64,000 nucleotides of DNA, from the NCBI GenBank assembly GCA_019873645.1, contig JAIOAX010000029.1:1-64000 (forward strand). The letters run 5' to 3'. Positions 42,335 to 51,049 of this stretch are shown here, piece by piece. This stretch comes from Chloroflexota bacterium (lineage in GTDB: Bacteria > Chloroflexota > Anaerolineae > B4-G1 > SLSP01). The translations under genes and the position numbers were made by a program. Within the stretch, counting starts at the first letter, position 1; the number at the start of each line of letters is the position of its first letter. The notes under the pieces were generated by a model. The model saw nothing but the letters and a program-made list of their open reading frames with translations, had not been told where the DNA came from and did not search any database.

Positions 42335-43651
42335 ATGTTAATAGAATTCACCGTTGGCAATTACCGTTCGTTTCTCACCCCTATGACTTTGAGTTTAGAA
42401 GCCACAAAACTACGCGCTAACGAAAAGATGTTGGATGAGCAAAATGTTTTCCGAAGTGGAGACTTGTCCTTACTTCGCAGTGCGGCCATTTATGGGGCCA
42501 ATGCAAGTGGAAAAAGCAACTTGATCAGTGCAATGGCCTTCATGAAGAATTTTGTACTTCATTCTGCTAAAGACTCCCAAACTGGTGAACCTACGGGCAT
42601 AGAACGTTTCCGCTTGAGTACTATGAGCCTTCAGGAACCGGCTCTCTTTCAGATCATTTTTGCTTTAGGCGATAAATGCTACCGCTATGGGTTTGAGATA
42701 GATGATAAGATTGTTCGGGCTGAATGGTTATACCATACAACCAAACGAGAAACACGCTTGTTTATGAGACAAGGCGATCAGTTTGAACTTTCCGGGCCAT
42801 TTGTCAAAGAAGGACGGGGATTGGAAAATCGCACTCGTGATAACGCTTTATTTCTTTCGGTTGTAGCACAGTTTAACGGCGCTATCGCAATGATGATTTT
42901 GAGATGGTTTAGAACAAAACTGAATATTATCTCCGGGCTGGAAGATGTTGGCTACTTTAATTTCACATTGCAACGTTTTGAGAAAGATGCGGTTTTCCGG
43001 CAGCGGGTGTTGGATTTTATCCATTTGGCGGATGTCGGAATTACAGATGTAAGAGTCGAAACCAAATCTTTAACCGATGCGCTTTTACCTGATGAAGTTC
43101 GTGAATTACTTCAGCATTTGGCAACAGCAAAAGGAATCTCTGAAACCGAACCGTTCATTAAGAGTCTCAAGACCAGCCATCCAATTTTTGATTCCGAGCA
43201 TAACCTTGTAGGACAAGAGACTTTTGACATGGAAAAACAGGAGTCAGAGGGGACGCAAAAAATTTTTAGTCTTTCTGGACCATTGTTGGATACCTTGGAA
43301 CAAGGCAAGGTGTTAGTCATTGATGAATTAGAAGCGCGTCTACACCCCTTGCTTACGCTTGAGATTATTCGGCTGTTTAACTCCGCCGAGACTAACCCCC
43401 ACAATGCGCAACTTATCTTTGCAACTCACGATACCGGTTTGCTAAGTCAATCCTTGCTGCGTCGTGATCAAATCTGGTTTACCGAAAAAGACAAATACGG
43501 TGCGACAGATCTTTACTCGTTGGCAGAATTGAATGTCCGCAATGATGCTGCGTTTGAGAAACAGTATATTACAGGACGCTACGGAGCCATTCCTTTTATC
43601 GGTGGGTTGCGTACGTTGTTTGAGGGAATTGCCTATGGCGAGAAAATCTAA
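42335..43651 (+). CDS. rloA: RloA-like AAA/ABC-type ATPase
   Basis: A 438-residue ATP-binding protein of the AAA_15/AAA_21 class. The N-terminal strand is FTVGNYRSFLTPMTLSLEA. Walker A is GANASGKS (54-61), Walker B is VLVIDELEARLHPL (about 325-338), and an H-loop-like LIFATHDTGLLSQS follows. It overlaps the next gene by 17 nt. RloA/RloB were named as orfs linked to type I restriction loci, but no hsd genes are in this window. The pair resembles ATPase-plus-TOPRIM antiviral modules such as OLD/PARIS in logic; that is inference. The low GC argues for horizontal transfer. Confidence 0.82.
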   Translation: MLIEFTVGNYRSFLTPMTLSLEATKLRANEKMLDEQNVFRSGDLSLLRSAAIYGANASGKSNLISAMAFMKNFVLHSAKDSQTGEPTGIERFRLSTMSLQEPALFQIIFALGDKCYRYGFEIDDKIVRAEWLYHTTKRETRLFMRQGDQFELSGPFVKEGRGLENRTRDNALFLSVVAQFNGAIAMMILRWFRTKLNIISGLEDVGYFNFTLQRFEKDAVFRQRVLDFIHLADVGITDVRVETKSLTDALLPDEVRELLQHLATAKGISETEPFIKSLKTSHPIFDSEHNLVGQETFDMEKQESEGTQKIFSLSGPLLDTLEQGKVLVIDELEARLHPLLTLEIIRLFNSAETNPHNAQLIFATHDTGLLSQSLLRRDQIWFTEKDKYGATDLYSLAELNVRNDAAFEKQYITGRYGAIPFIGGLRTLFEGIAYGEKI

Positions 43652-44266
43652 GCCGAATGAGCGACTTTCGGATAAAGGGAAAAGCAGGGGGCGAACTCCC
43701 AACGACAGGCGCAAATTGCGCGCTTATTTTTTGATTGTCTGCGAAGGTAAAAAGACGGAACCAAACTACTTCAAATCCTTCAAAGAAAAATTGCGGGTTA
43801 GTGCGGAAATCAAAATCGAGGGACTGGGAGATAATACTTTAAGCCTGGTTGAACGTACTTGCGAGTTGAAGCAACAAGATGACTACACGGATGTTTGGGT
43901 TGTCTTTGATCGCGATAGCTTTCCGGCCGAACGATTCAATGAGGCCATTGCCTTAGCCCGTCGGCGTGATATTCGAGTGGCTTATTCCAATGAAGCCTTT
44001 GAGCTATGGTATTGGCTGCATTTTGATTACCAGGATACTGCGGTTTCGCGTGCCGACTATGAGGCAAAACTCACCAAGAGATTAGGCTTCTCGTATAAGA
44101 AAAACGATCCAGGGATGTATGACGATTATTGCCTTATCAGGATGATGCAATCCGTAATGCAGAAAGGCTTCTGAATTCCTATGGTCCGAGTCATAACCCT
44201 GAACGTGACAATCCCTGTACTACTGTTCATCAGTTGGTGCAGGAACTCAGCCGCCATGCGCGCTAA
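43635..44266 (+). pseudogene. rloB: RloB-like protein, frameshifted
   Basis: Begins MARKSKPNERLSDK. It carries an acidic motif YFLIVCEGKKTEPNYF (Glu37) and WVVFDRDSFP (Asp92, Asp94), an E then DxD layout typical of TOPRIM folds. In the first frame the protein stops at 44174 after 179 residues. From 44129 the +2 frame continues cleanly with LPYQDDAIRNAERLLNSYG and HNPERDNPCTTVHQLVQ to TAA at 44264-44266, the expected RloB C-terminus. A single-base deletion near 44127 explains this. It is either a genuine inactivation or a sequencing error; a restored gene would encode about 210 residues. Confidence 0.8.
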
Positions 44267-44307
44267 GGCCTGCGGATATAATCGCACATTGTAAAAGTAT
44301 AGATGCC

Positions 44308-45936
44308 ATGGCTAACGGAGCAAAACCTCGATATTCCTCCAGCATATTCAAGACTACTATGCGTGCGCTCGTAACTATCCTCGCGCTGATGCTCATTGTT
44401 GCAGCCGCGACGATCTGGCTGACGCTGCGCCACCCAACAGACACAATCCTCCCCGGGGTGTATGTGCAGAACGTGGATGTCAGCGGCATGACGATAGAGG
44501 AAGCCGTCGCGGCGCTCACCCGCGCCTTGCCCGCGCCGGAGACTGCCGGTGTGGATGTGCAGGTCGCCGGTCGCGTGTGGCGCGTCACCTGGGCGGATGT
44601 GGGACAGCACTATGACCTTCGGGCGACGGCACAGGCGGCCTATAATGTGGGCCGCGACGCCAACGGCAATGCGCCGCTGCTGGCCGGACTGCGTCGCCAA
44701 AATGTCGTCATAGCGCCGCTGCTCACGCCCGCAGACCCGGCGCGGGTACGGGCCATTGTAGAGCGAATCGCGGCGGAAGTGGAACGCGCGCCGGTGGAGG
44801 CGCAGTTGGCGTTGAGCGGCGGACAGGTCATCGCCGCAGATGGACAACCGGGGCAACGCCTGGATGAAGAAGAAGCCGCTGCGCGCGTGCTTCAGGCATT
44901 GGCCGCGGGAACGCCGACGGTGGAACTGCCGCTCATCGCGCTGCCGCCGCACGTCACCACGCCGGAGCCGGCGCGCACGCAGGCGCAAGCTTTGCTGGCG
45001 CGCCCCTTCACACTCAGCGTGGACGACCCGCTCACCGGCCCGCTCCTCGAAAACGAGCTGCCGGCCGGCTATCACGCAGAGTTCAGCGCGCCGCCAGAGC
45101 GCATCGCCATGTGGCTTGAGCCGCGCGCCGAAGGCTCGTCCATGAAACTATATGTGAACGATAAGCCGGTAAAAGCATGGCTGGAAGAACTCGCGCCGCA
45201 ATTAGGTGAAGAGCGGTTGCTGGACAGCGCCCCAACACTGCGCAACATCCTCGCGGCGCTGTATGACGGGCACCATCAGGCGCAGGCGCACGTTCGTCAC
45301 CCACAGCGCGTCTATGTCGTACAACCCGGCGACACCCTCTCGCTCATCGCCTTCAATCACCACATGCCGCTGTATCAGCTCAAGCGCGCCAACCCCGATG
45401 TGGACCCCGGCGCGATTGACATCGGGCAGGAAATCATTATCCCCTCGATTGATGTCTTGCTTCCCTATCCGCTGACGCCGGGCAAGCGCATCGAGATTGA
45501 TCTGCCCAAACAGCAAATGCGCGTCTTCGAGGACAACACGCAGATTTACACCTTTACTATCTCCAGCGGCATCTCGCGCACGCCGACCATTCCGGGTCAG
45601 TTCCAGATTTTGTTCAAAGAAGAGCTGGCCTTTGCCCCGCGCTGGCGGTTGGACATGCCGTACTTTATGGGCATCTACGAAGAGGACGAAGGGTTCTTCA
45701 ACGGCATCCACGAACTACCCATCACCCATTACGGGACGCGGCTTTCGCGGAGCGTGCTGGGGTGGCCGGCCTCCTTCGGCTGCATCATCCTCGATGTGGG
45801 CGATGCCGAGACGCTTTTCCGTTGGGCGGAAGTGGGGACCCTGGTGCGTATCGCCGGTTACGCGCCCGGCACCCCCTCCTGGCAGCAGACCCTGGCCGAC
45901 CTCGCGCCGCTTACGGCGGAAGAAGGGGATCAGTAA
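44308..45936 (+). CDS. L,D-transpeptidase with peptidoglycan-binding, LysM and YkuD domains
   Basis: A 542-residue envelope protein. It has an N-terminal membrane anchor/signal (about 18-40), a PG_binding_4-like region (about 50-330, with VYVQNVDVSGMTIEEAVAAL) and a LysM domain (about 331-377, VYVVQPGDTLSLIAFNHH). The YkuD domain follows (about 390-525): RIEIDLPKQQMRVFEDNTQ, and GWPASFGCIILD with catalytic Cys492. The usual S-H-G-C motif is S-F-G-C here, so the conserved His before the Cys is Phe. It likely makes 3-3 crosslinks or anchors proteins on peptidoglycan. A TATAAT (44277-44282) lies upstream. A later start at residue 18 is possible. Confidence 0.85.
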   Translation: MANGAKPRYSSSIFKTTMRALVTILALMLIVAAATIWLTLRHPTDTILPGVYVQNVDVSGMTIEEAVAALTRALPAPETAGVDVQVAGRVWRVTWADVGQHYDLRATAQAAYNVGRDANGNAPLLAGLRRQNVVIAPLLTPADPARVRAIVERIAAEVERAPVEAQLALSGGQVIAADGQPGQRLDEEEAAARVLQALAAGTPTVELPLIALPPHVTTPEPARTQAQALLARPFTLSVDDPLTGPLLENELPAGYHAEFSAPPERIAMWLEPRAEGSSMKLYVNDKPVKAWLEELAPQLGEERLLDSAPTLRNILAALYDGHHQAQAHVRHPQRVYVVQPGDTLSLIAFNHHMPLYQLKRANPDVDPGAIDIGQEIIIPSIDVLLPYPLTPGKRIEIDLPKQQMRVFEDNTQIYTFTISSGISRTPTIPGQFQILFKEELAFAPRWRLDMPYFMGIYEEDEGFFNGIHELPITHYGTRLSRSVLGWPASFGCIILDVGDAETLFRWAEVGTLVRIAGYAPGTPSWQQTLADLAPLTAEEGDQ

Positions 45937-45976
45937 AGCCGGATTGTGGTACAATAGGGGTGGGAGGGCCTGACAA

Positions 45977-46225
45977 ATGGAACGCGTTATCACCTTGCAA
46001 ATACCTGAAGAAACTTACTTTTTGCTTGAGAAAAAGGCTCAAGCCCAAGGAACTGAACCGGCACAGGTCATTCTGGAATGGGTCAACAAACTGGTGCAAC
46101 CGGAATCGGCCTACCCCCTCTTGCAAGTGGCTAAACCGGCCAATAACTTGAGAGCCTTGTTTGGTACCTTGACATGCGAAGTGAGCGGTGTCGCAGAGAA
46201 CCATTTTGAAAGCACGACCGGATAA
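45977..46225 (+). CDS. Orphan antitoxin-like protein
   Basis: An 82-residue protein: RVITLQIPEETYFLLEKKAQ with QVILEWVNKLV, a ribbon-helix-helix-like start, then NLRALFGTLTCEVSGVAE, a tail typical of antitoxins paired with PIN toxins. The downstream toxin is reduced to a C-terminal fragment in another frame, so this looks like a surviving antitoxin after deletion. TACAAT lies about 30 nt upstream. Confidence 0.6.
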   Translation: MERVITLQIPEETYFLLEKKAQAQGTEPAQVILEWVNKLVQPESAYPLLQVAKPANNLRALFGTLTCEVSGVAENHFESTTG

Positions 46226-46346
46226 GACCTGGTCTATGGTGGATGCTGTTAGTTTCGCCCTGATGCAGAAATTCGATATCATAGAAGCATTCACTACAGA
46301 TCACCATTTTGAACAGGCTGGCTTTGTGATCTTGCTCAAGCGCTGA
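46212..46346 (+). pseudogene. C-terminal remnant of a PIN-domain (VapC-type) toxin
   Basis: A 44-codon frame overlapping the end of the antitoxin gene encodes DKTWSMVDAVSFALMQKFD and ITTDHH-like FTTDHHFEQAGFVILL, the last acidic motifs of PIN domains. The N-terminal two thirds are missing, apparently by a deletion joining antitoxin and toxin sequence. It ends 6 nt before priA. Confidence 0.72.
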
Positions 46347-46352
46347 TGCCTC

Positions 46353-48857
46353 ATGTACGCCCAAGTGATGGTCTTTTTACCTTTTAGAACCCACGCCACC
46401 CCGGTGCTCGACTACGACATCCCTCCGGCGCTGGCCCAGGCCATCCGCCCGGGGTTGCTCGTCGTCGTGCCGCTGCGTGAACAGTGCCTGCCCGGCCTGG
46501 TGCTGGCGCTCACCGAGACGCCCGCCGTGCCGGAGACCCGCCCCATCCACAGCGTCCTTTACCCTGAACCGGCGCTCGACGCACGGCTGTTGGAGCTGGC
46601 ACGCTGGATGGCGCAGGAGACCTTAGCCCCGCTGCACCGGTGCGTGCAGGTGATGTTGCCGCCGGGGTTGCGCACTTCTGTTTGTCTACGTCTCACGCCT
46701 TTAGTGACATCTGCGCCGCCCGATCTCCCCGGACCCGCCAAAGCCTTGCTTGAGGCGCTGATCCAACGTGGACCACTCACCAGCGCCCAGACCAAACAGG
46801 CCCTCAAGGGCGTGGACCTGCGCCGCGCGCGGTATGATTTGAAGCGCCGCGGGTTCATCAAGGTTGAACGCTTGCTCCAGCTCGCAACCGTACAGCCCAA
46901 AATCCTCCGGCTGGCCCGTCTGATTGCCCCACGCGCTGAGTGGGACGCCCGCTTACACGGCTTGCGCGACCTGACGCTCTATTGCCACATCCTGGAGTTT
47001 CTCGAAGCCGAACGGCAGCCGGTGGATGTGAGTGTGCTCTACGCCGAAACAGGCGCGCGTTCTGGACACCTGAAGACATTAGCAACCCGCAGTCTGATCG
47101 CCTTCAGCCACGAAGAAGTGCTGCGCGACCCACTGGCCGAGATGATTTTCACGCCCGATCAGCCGCCCACACTCATCTCAGAGCAACAGACGGCCTGGGA
47201 CGTCATCGAGGCTTCATTGCACGACGCCACATCTACACCCGCGCCGGTGTTATTGCTGGGCGTGACCGGCTCCGGCAAGACCGAGTTGTATCTACGCGCT
47301 ACGGCCCAGACGCTGGCGCAAGGCAAACAAGCGTTGATCCTGGTCCCCGAAATCAGCCTGACGCCGCAGACGGTGCAGCGTTTCGCCGTGCGTTTTCCGG
47401 GACAGGTGGGCCTGTGGCACAGCGCTATGAGCGACGGCGAACGCTTCGATACCTGGCGACGGGTGCGCAGCGGCGCGGTGCAGGTGGTGGTGGGCGCGCG
47501 CTCCGCGTTGTTTGCGCCGTTCCCCAACCTGGGACTGATCGTGATGGACGAAGAGGAAGATGCCAGCTACAAGGAGGGGCGTCCACCTTACTATCACACG
47601 CGCGAGGTTGCCGAACAACTGGCGCGCATGACGGGCGCACTGCTCATCCTGGGGAGCGCCACGCCCTCGCTGGAAGCCTACAGTCGCGCGCTGGCGGGTC
47701 GCTACCGGCTCGTGGAAATGCCGCAGCGCGTGATGGGACATCAGCAGCGCATTGCCGCCTGGGAAGATTATTTGCATCTCCCCGGAAGCCGCTATCGGCC
47801 ACTGGAGACGCCGCAGGCTGCTACCATTGCCCTGCCGCCGGTGCAGATCGTGGACATGCGGGCGGAACTCAAGGCCGGCAACCGTTCGATCTTCAGCACG
47901 GCGTTACAAGAAGCCGTAGACCGCGCTCTGGCGCAACAGGAGCAGGTGATCCTCTTCCTCAACCGGCGCGGGACGGCGACCTACGTTTTCTGCCGCGACT
48001 GCGGCTGGACGGCTGAATGCCCCCGTTGCGACACGCCGCTGACCTACCACGAAGGCGCGAGTTTGCTGCTCTGTCATCGCTGCGGGCATCAGCGTCGCAT
48101 GCCGCGCCAATGCCCGGAATGTCATTCACCGCGGGTGCGCGCTTTTGGGCTGGGGACGGAAGGGCTAGAAGCGCAGGTGCGTGAACACTGGCCCGGCGCG
48201 CGTCTGGTGCGCTGGGATCAAGACGTCGCCCGTTCGCACGCCGCGCACACGGCGATTATGGGCCGCTTTGCCCGTGGCGAGGCCGATATCCTGGTCGGCA
48301 CGCAAATGGTCGCACGCGGGCTGGATATTCCCAAAGTGACCGTTGTGGGCATTGTTTCCGCCGATACCGCGCTGAACCTGCCGGATTTTCGTGCCGCCGA
48401 GCGCGCCTTTCAACTGCTGGCGCAGGTGGCCGGTCGCTCGGGACGTGGCCTGCTCGGCGGGCGTGTGATCCTGCAAACTTATTACCCGATGCATTACGCC
48501 ATCCAACGCGCAGCGGTTCACGACTACGTCGGCTTCGCCCAACGCGAGCTGGCCTTTCGCCGGCAAGCGGTCTATCCGCCCGTGATACGCCTGGCGCGGC
48601 TGGTCTATGCGCACGCGAACCGCGAGAAAGCGCAGGCGGCCGCCGAAAGCCTGGCCGCGATCCTGCGCGATGCGCTGCGCAATGCCGGCTTGCCCCTCAC
48701 CGACCTCATCGGGCCGGCGCCGGCGTTCTTCGCCCGCGTGCGGGGACGCTATCGCTGGCAGATTCTGCTGCGCAGCGTCGCCCCGGCAGATTTCCTGCGC
48801 GAAATCTCCATCCCTGCCGGGTGGCTGGTGGATATTGACCCGGTTGAGGTGTTGTAA
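46353..48857 (+). CDS. priA: Primosomal protein N' (replication restart helicase PriA)
   Basis: An 834-residue 3'-5' helicase that recognises stalled forks and reloads the replisome. It has the N-terminal 3'-DNA-binding domain (about 1-105) and Walker A LLGVTGSGKTELYLRA (about 300). Motif II reads MDEEEDASYKEG, where DEEH is usual. The zinc module CRDCGWTAECPRCDTPLTYH / CHRCGHQRRMPRQCPEC is intact with eight cysteines. Helicase motifs V/VI include GTQMVARGLDIPKV and VAGRSGRG. Length fits the family. It starts 6 nt after the PIN remnant. Confidence 0.95.
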   Translation: MYAQVMVFLPFRTHATPVLDYDIPPALAQAIRPGLLVVVPLREQCLPGLVLALTETPAVPETRPIHSVLYPEPALDARLLELARWMAQETLAPLHRCVQVMLPPGLRTSVCLRLTPLVTSAPPDLPGPAKALLEALIQRGPLTSAQTKQALKGVDLRRARYDLKRRGFIKVERLLQLATVQPKILRLARLIAPRAEWDARLHGLRDLTLYCHILEFLEAERQPVDVSVLYAETGARSGHLKTLATRSLIAFSHEEVLRDPLAEMIFTPDQPPTLISEQQTAWDVIEASLHDATSTPAPVLLLGVTGSGKTELYLRATAQTLAQGKQALILVPEISLTPQTVQRFAVRFPGQVGLWHSAMSDGERFDTWRRVRSGAVQVVVGARSALFAPFPNLGLIVMDEEEDASYKEGRPPYYHTREVAEQLARMTGALLILGSATPSLEAYSRALAGRYRLVEMPQRVMGHQQRIAAWEDYLHLPGSRYRPLETPQAATIALPPVQIVDMRAELKAGNRSIFSTALQEAVDRALAQQEQVILFLNRRGTATYVFCRDCGWTAECPRCDTPLTYHEGASLLLCHRCGHQRRMPRQCPECHSPRVRAFGLGTEGLEAQVREHWPGARLVRWDQDVARSHAAHTAIMGRFARGEADILVGTQMVARGLDIPKVTVVGIVSADTALNLPDFRAAERAFQLLAQVAGRSGRGLLGGRVILQTYYPMHYAIQRAAVHDYVGFAQRELAFRRQAVYPPVIRLARLVYAHANREKAQAAAESLAAILRDALRNAGLPLTDLIGPAPAFFARVRGRYRWQILLRSVAPADFLREISIPAGWLVDIDPVEVL

Positions 48858-48872
48858 GGCGATTCTGTTGCC

Positions 48873-48898
48873 ATAATTTACCTTTTATGGTAAATTAT
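48873..48898. promoter_or_regulatory. AT-rich perfect inverted repeat before the MobA-like gene
   Basis: ATAATTTACC (48873-48882) and GGTAAATTAT (48889-48898) form a perfect 10-bp palindrome with a 6-nt centre. It stands out against high-GC flanks. It lies between priA and the nucleotidyltransferase gene and could be an operator or a weak terminator. Confidence 0.5.
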
Positions 48899-48923
48899 CC
48901 GTATGAAATTTGAGGAATAATCA

Positions 48924-49691
48924 ATGATAGATTGCATTGTCCTTGCCGGCGGTGTGCCGCAGGAAGAAGATTTGCTCTATGAATATACTCAGGGGCAACC
49001 CAAAGCGCTGCTCGATGTGGCCGGTAAGCCCATGGTGCAGTGGGTGCTGGATGCCCTCGATGCAGCACCGAGTGTGCGTTCCATCATCTTTGTCGGTCTG
49101 ACCGATGAATGTGGGGTCGCCTCCTCCAAAATCACCCGTTATGTCCCCGACCAGGGTTCGATGCTGAAAAACATCCTCGCCGGCGTTGAACAAATCCTGG
49201 AAGGCGATCCAGCGGCGCAGCAAATCTTGATCAGCAGCTCCGATATCCCCCTGCTCACGGCGGAGATGGTGGAAGCCTTTCTGCAACAGTGCGCCGACCC
49301 CCGGGTGGATATTTACCACAGCGTTGTGCCGCGCGAGAAGATGGAGCAACGTTTCCCCGGCTCGCGGCGCAGCTATGTGCGCTTTAGCGAAGGCGAGTTC
49401 GCCGCCGGTGACATTCACGTCATCGCGCCGCGCGTCGCCCATGCGCACCAGGACTTGTGGGATGACCTGCTCAACAGTCGCAAAAACGCGCTCAAACAGG
49501 CCGCGCGCTTGGGGCCGGTCTTCTTCGCCAAACTGGTCGCCCATCGCCTGAGTCTGGCAGAACTGGAACGACTCGCACTCGAAAAATTCGGGTTAAACGT
49601 GCGCGCGATGATCGTGGAATACGCGGAAATGGGCATGGATGCCGATAAACCGTTCCAACTGGAAATCTGCCGTCGTGAGCTGGCGCGATGA
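48924..49691 (+). CDS. Nucleotidyltransferase family protein (MobA/GlmU-like)
   Basis: A 255-residue NTP-transferase. N-terminal pattern CIVLAGGVPQEEDLLYEYTQ, then PKALLDVAGKPMVQWVLDAL, and ILISSSDIPLLTAEMVEAFL with the metal-binding Asp. The insert between the glycine loop and PKALL is longer than in MobA or IspD. Substrate undetermined. The stop overlaps the next gene's start by 4 nt (ATGA), linking it with a PAP2-type phosphatase and suggesting a joint role in lipid or sugar-phosphate metabolism. Confidence 0.82.
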   Translation: MIDCIVLAGGVPQEEDLLYEYTQGQPKALLDVAGKPMVQWVLDALDAAPSVRSIIFVGLTDECGVASSKITRYVPDQGSMLKNILAGVEQILEGDPAAQQILISSSDIPLLTAEMVEAFLQQCADPRVDIYHSVVPREKMEQRFPGSRRSYVRFSEGEFAAGDIHVIAPRVAHAHQDLWDDLLNSRKNALKQAARLGPVFFAKLVAHRLSLAELERLALEKFGLNVRAMIVEYAEMGMDADKPFQLEICRRELAR

Positions 49692-50206
49692 CTATTCAAC
49701 GTCAGACCTGGCTGGAGTATGATCGCGTTCTCACGGCGCGGGCCGCCACGCTCATTCGTGGGCCGTTAGTGCGTGGTTTGGCGACGTTCCTCGCGCACTC
49801 CGGCGATACACCCGTGTGGTTGTTGCTCGGCGCGGCGCTCTGGCGTTTTGGAGCCGCCGGATGGCTTGAGGCCGGCAGGCGCATCGTCCTGGTCACAACC
49901 CTCGCCTGGGTCGTCAGCACGGTGCTCAAACCTTTCTTCCGGCGTCCCCGCCCGGAAGGTGAACGTGGGCATTTCTACCTGAAGATTGACCGACTCTCGT
50001 TCCCCTCCGGGCATGCGGTACGGGTCGGTGGGTTGCTGACCGTGTTGAGCGGATTGCTGCCGTTTTGGGGCGCAGCCGGGTTCATCGCGTGGGGGCTCCT
50101 TGTCTGCCTCAGCCGTGTGGCGCTGGGCTTGCACTATGCCGGCGATGTGAGCGTGGGAATCCTCATCGGTGCGGGGGTAGGCGGGGTATTATTGCTGGTT
50201 TTGTAG
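49688..50206 (+). CDS. PAP2 family membrane phosphatase
   Basis: A 172-residue membrane protein. Phosphatase motifs: KPFFRRPRPEGE, then FPSGHAVRVGGLL with the catalytic His, and SRVALGLHYAGDVSVGILIG. These match the KxxxxxxRP, PSGH and SRxxxxxHxxxD signature. It may dephosphorylate undecaprenyl diphosphate or another lipid phosphate. It is coupled by ATGA overlap to the upstream nucleotidyltransferase. Confidence 0.9.
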   Translation: MTIQRQTWLEYDRVLTARAATLIRGPLVRGLATFLAHSGDTPVWLLLGAALWRFGAAGWLEAGRRIVLVTTLAWVVSTVLKPFFRRPRPEGERGHFYLKIDRLSFPSGHAVRVGGLLTVLSGLLPFWGAAGFIAWGLLVCLSRVALGLHYAGDVSVGILIGAGVGGVLLLVL

Positions 50207-50241
50207 ATTGCATGATGGTCGAAGACCAGGTGCAGCCAGTT

Positions 50242-50295
50242 TCACCACGAATTTAACCACGAATTTAACCACGAATCTTCACGAATCTACACGAA
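50242..50295. repeat. Filler repeat (ACCACGAATTTA, 11-12 nt)
   Basis: Three near-perfect CCACGAATTTAA-type units decay into CACGAATCTACACGAA between the convergent PAP2 gene and the unknown gene. Related ACGAAT arms occur in the inverted repeat at 13.54-13.64 kb. Confidence 0.65.
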
Positions 50296-50325
50296 AGAGT
50301 GGCCGTTATCTGAATCGGGGTTGTT

Positions 50326-50757
50326 CTATTCCCTGACAGGCGTGCGCTTGCGCGCCTGTTGCTGGCCGACCGCCTGCGCGGCGCCGCGAAAACGTTCGGG
50401 ATCGCTGATCTGGTGACGCGCCGGACGTTCCAGGTTGGGGCGAATCATTTGAAGCATTTTCTTCAGGGTTGTGAAGTTCACCGGATCGGGGCGCAGCGCC
50501 AGGCCGAGCGCGTAATTGGAGGCAGCCAGCGCCCAATCCCACTCCTGGCGCATCTCATCGGCGCGTGAATGATAAGCTTTCTTATCCCAGGCTTTGGCCG
50601 ATTGTTCGGCATCCTCGTAAATCGTATGTAACGCCGTCCCCACCACCGCCAGCAGATCATGCGCCAGCGCTTGATCTTTCGGCAAGATTTCTGGCAGGTG
50701 CACCAGCAGAATCTCGGCCACCACGCGCATCTGTTGCGTTCTCTCTTTGATTGCCAT
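50326..50757 (-). CDS. Hypothetical protein
   Basis: A 143-residue soluble, helix-rich protein: MAIKERTQQMRVVAEILLVH, then HDLLAVVGTALHTIYEDAEQ and WDWALAASNYALGLALRPD. No family is recognised. The length, lack of low-complexity content and in-frame integrity support a real gene. The chosen ATG avoids an upstream extension written in filler repeat. It stands alone on this strand between two plus-strand clusters. Confidence 0.55.
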   Translation of the reverse strand: MAIKERTQQMRVVAEILLVHLPEILPKDQALAHDLLAVVGTALHTIYEDAEQSAKAWDKKAYHSRADEMRQEWDWALAASNYALGLALRPDPVNFTTLKKMLQMIRPNLERPARHQISDPERFRGAAQAVGQQQARKRTPVRE

Positions 50758-50778
50758 AAATGCCTCAGGTCTGTTTTT

Positions 50779-51037
50779 AGACAGGATTGACAGGATTTCC
50801 AGGATTAAGAAAGCCGCTTCCATCCTGTTATTCTTGTCAAAATACTCGGCGGCAACCTTACCACAGGCTCAGGCAAAGTCAAGGGGCAAGGGACAAGGGG
50901 CAAGGGGCAAGGGGGCGTGTCAAACTGACAGAACGATGGTACAATGAGAAGGGTGAATCGGCGAATGGTGAATCAGCGAATCAGCGAAGGGTGAATGGCG
51001 AACGGCGAGAAGTGGAAACTGACAACTGAAAACTAAA
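50779..51037. repeat. Run of four different filler repeats before the LSm-like gene
   Basis: In order: ACAGGATTGACAGGATTTCC (50779-50810), AAGGGGCAAGGGACAAGGGG (50878-50915), GGTGAATCAGCGAATCAGCG (50953-51007) and AACTGACAACTGAAAACT (51012-51035). A TACAAT near 50938 could be the -10 box of the downstream gene. No ORF is supported in this 290-nt gap. Confidence 0.7.
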
Positions 51038-51049
51038 AGGAGGGGCCTC

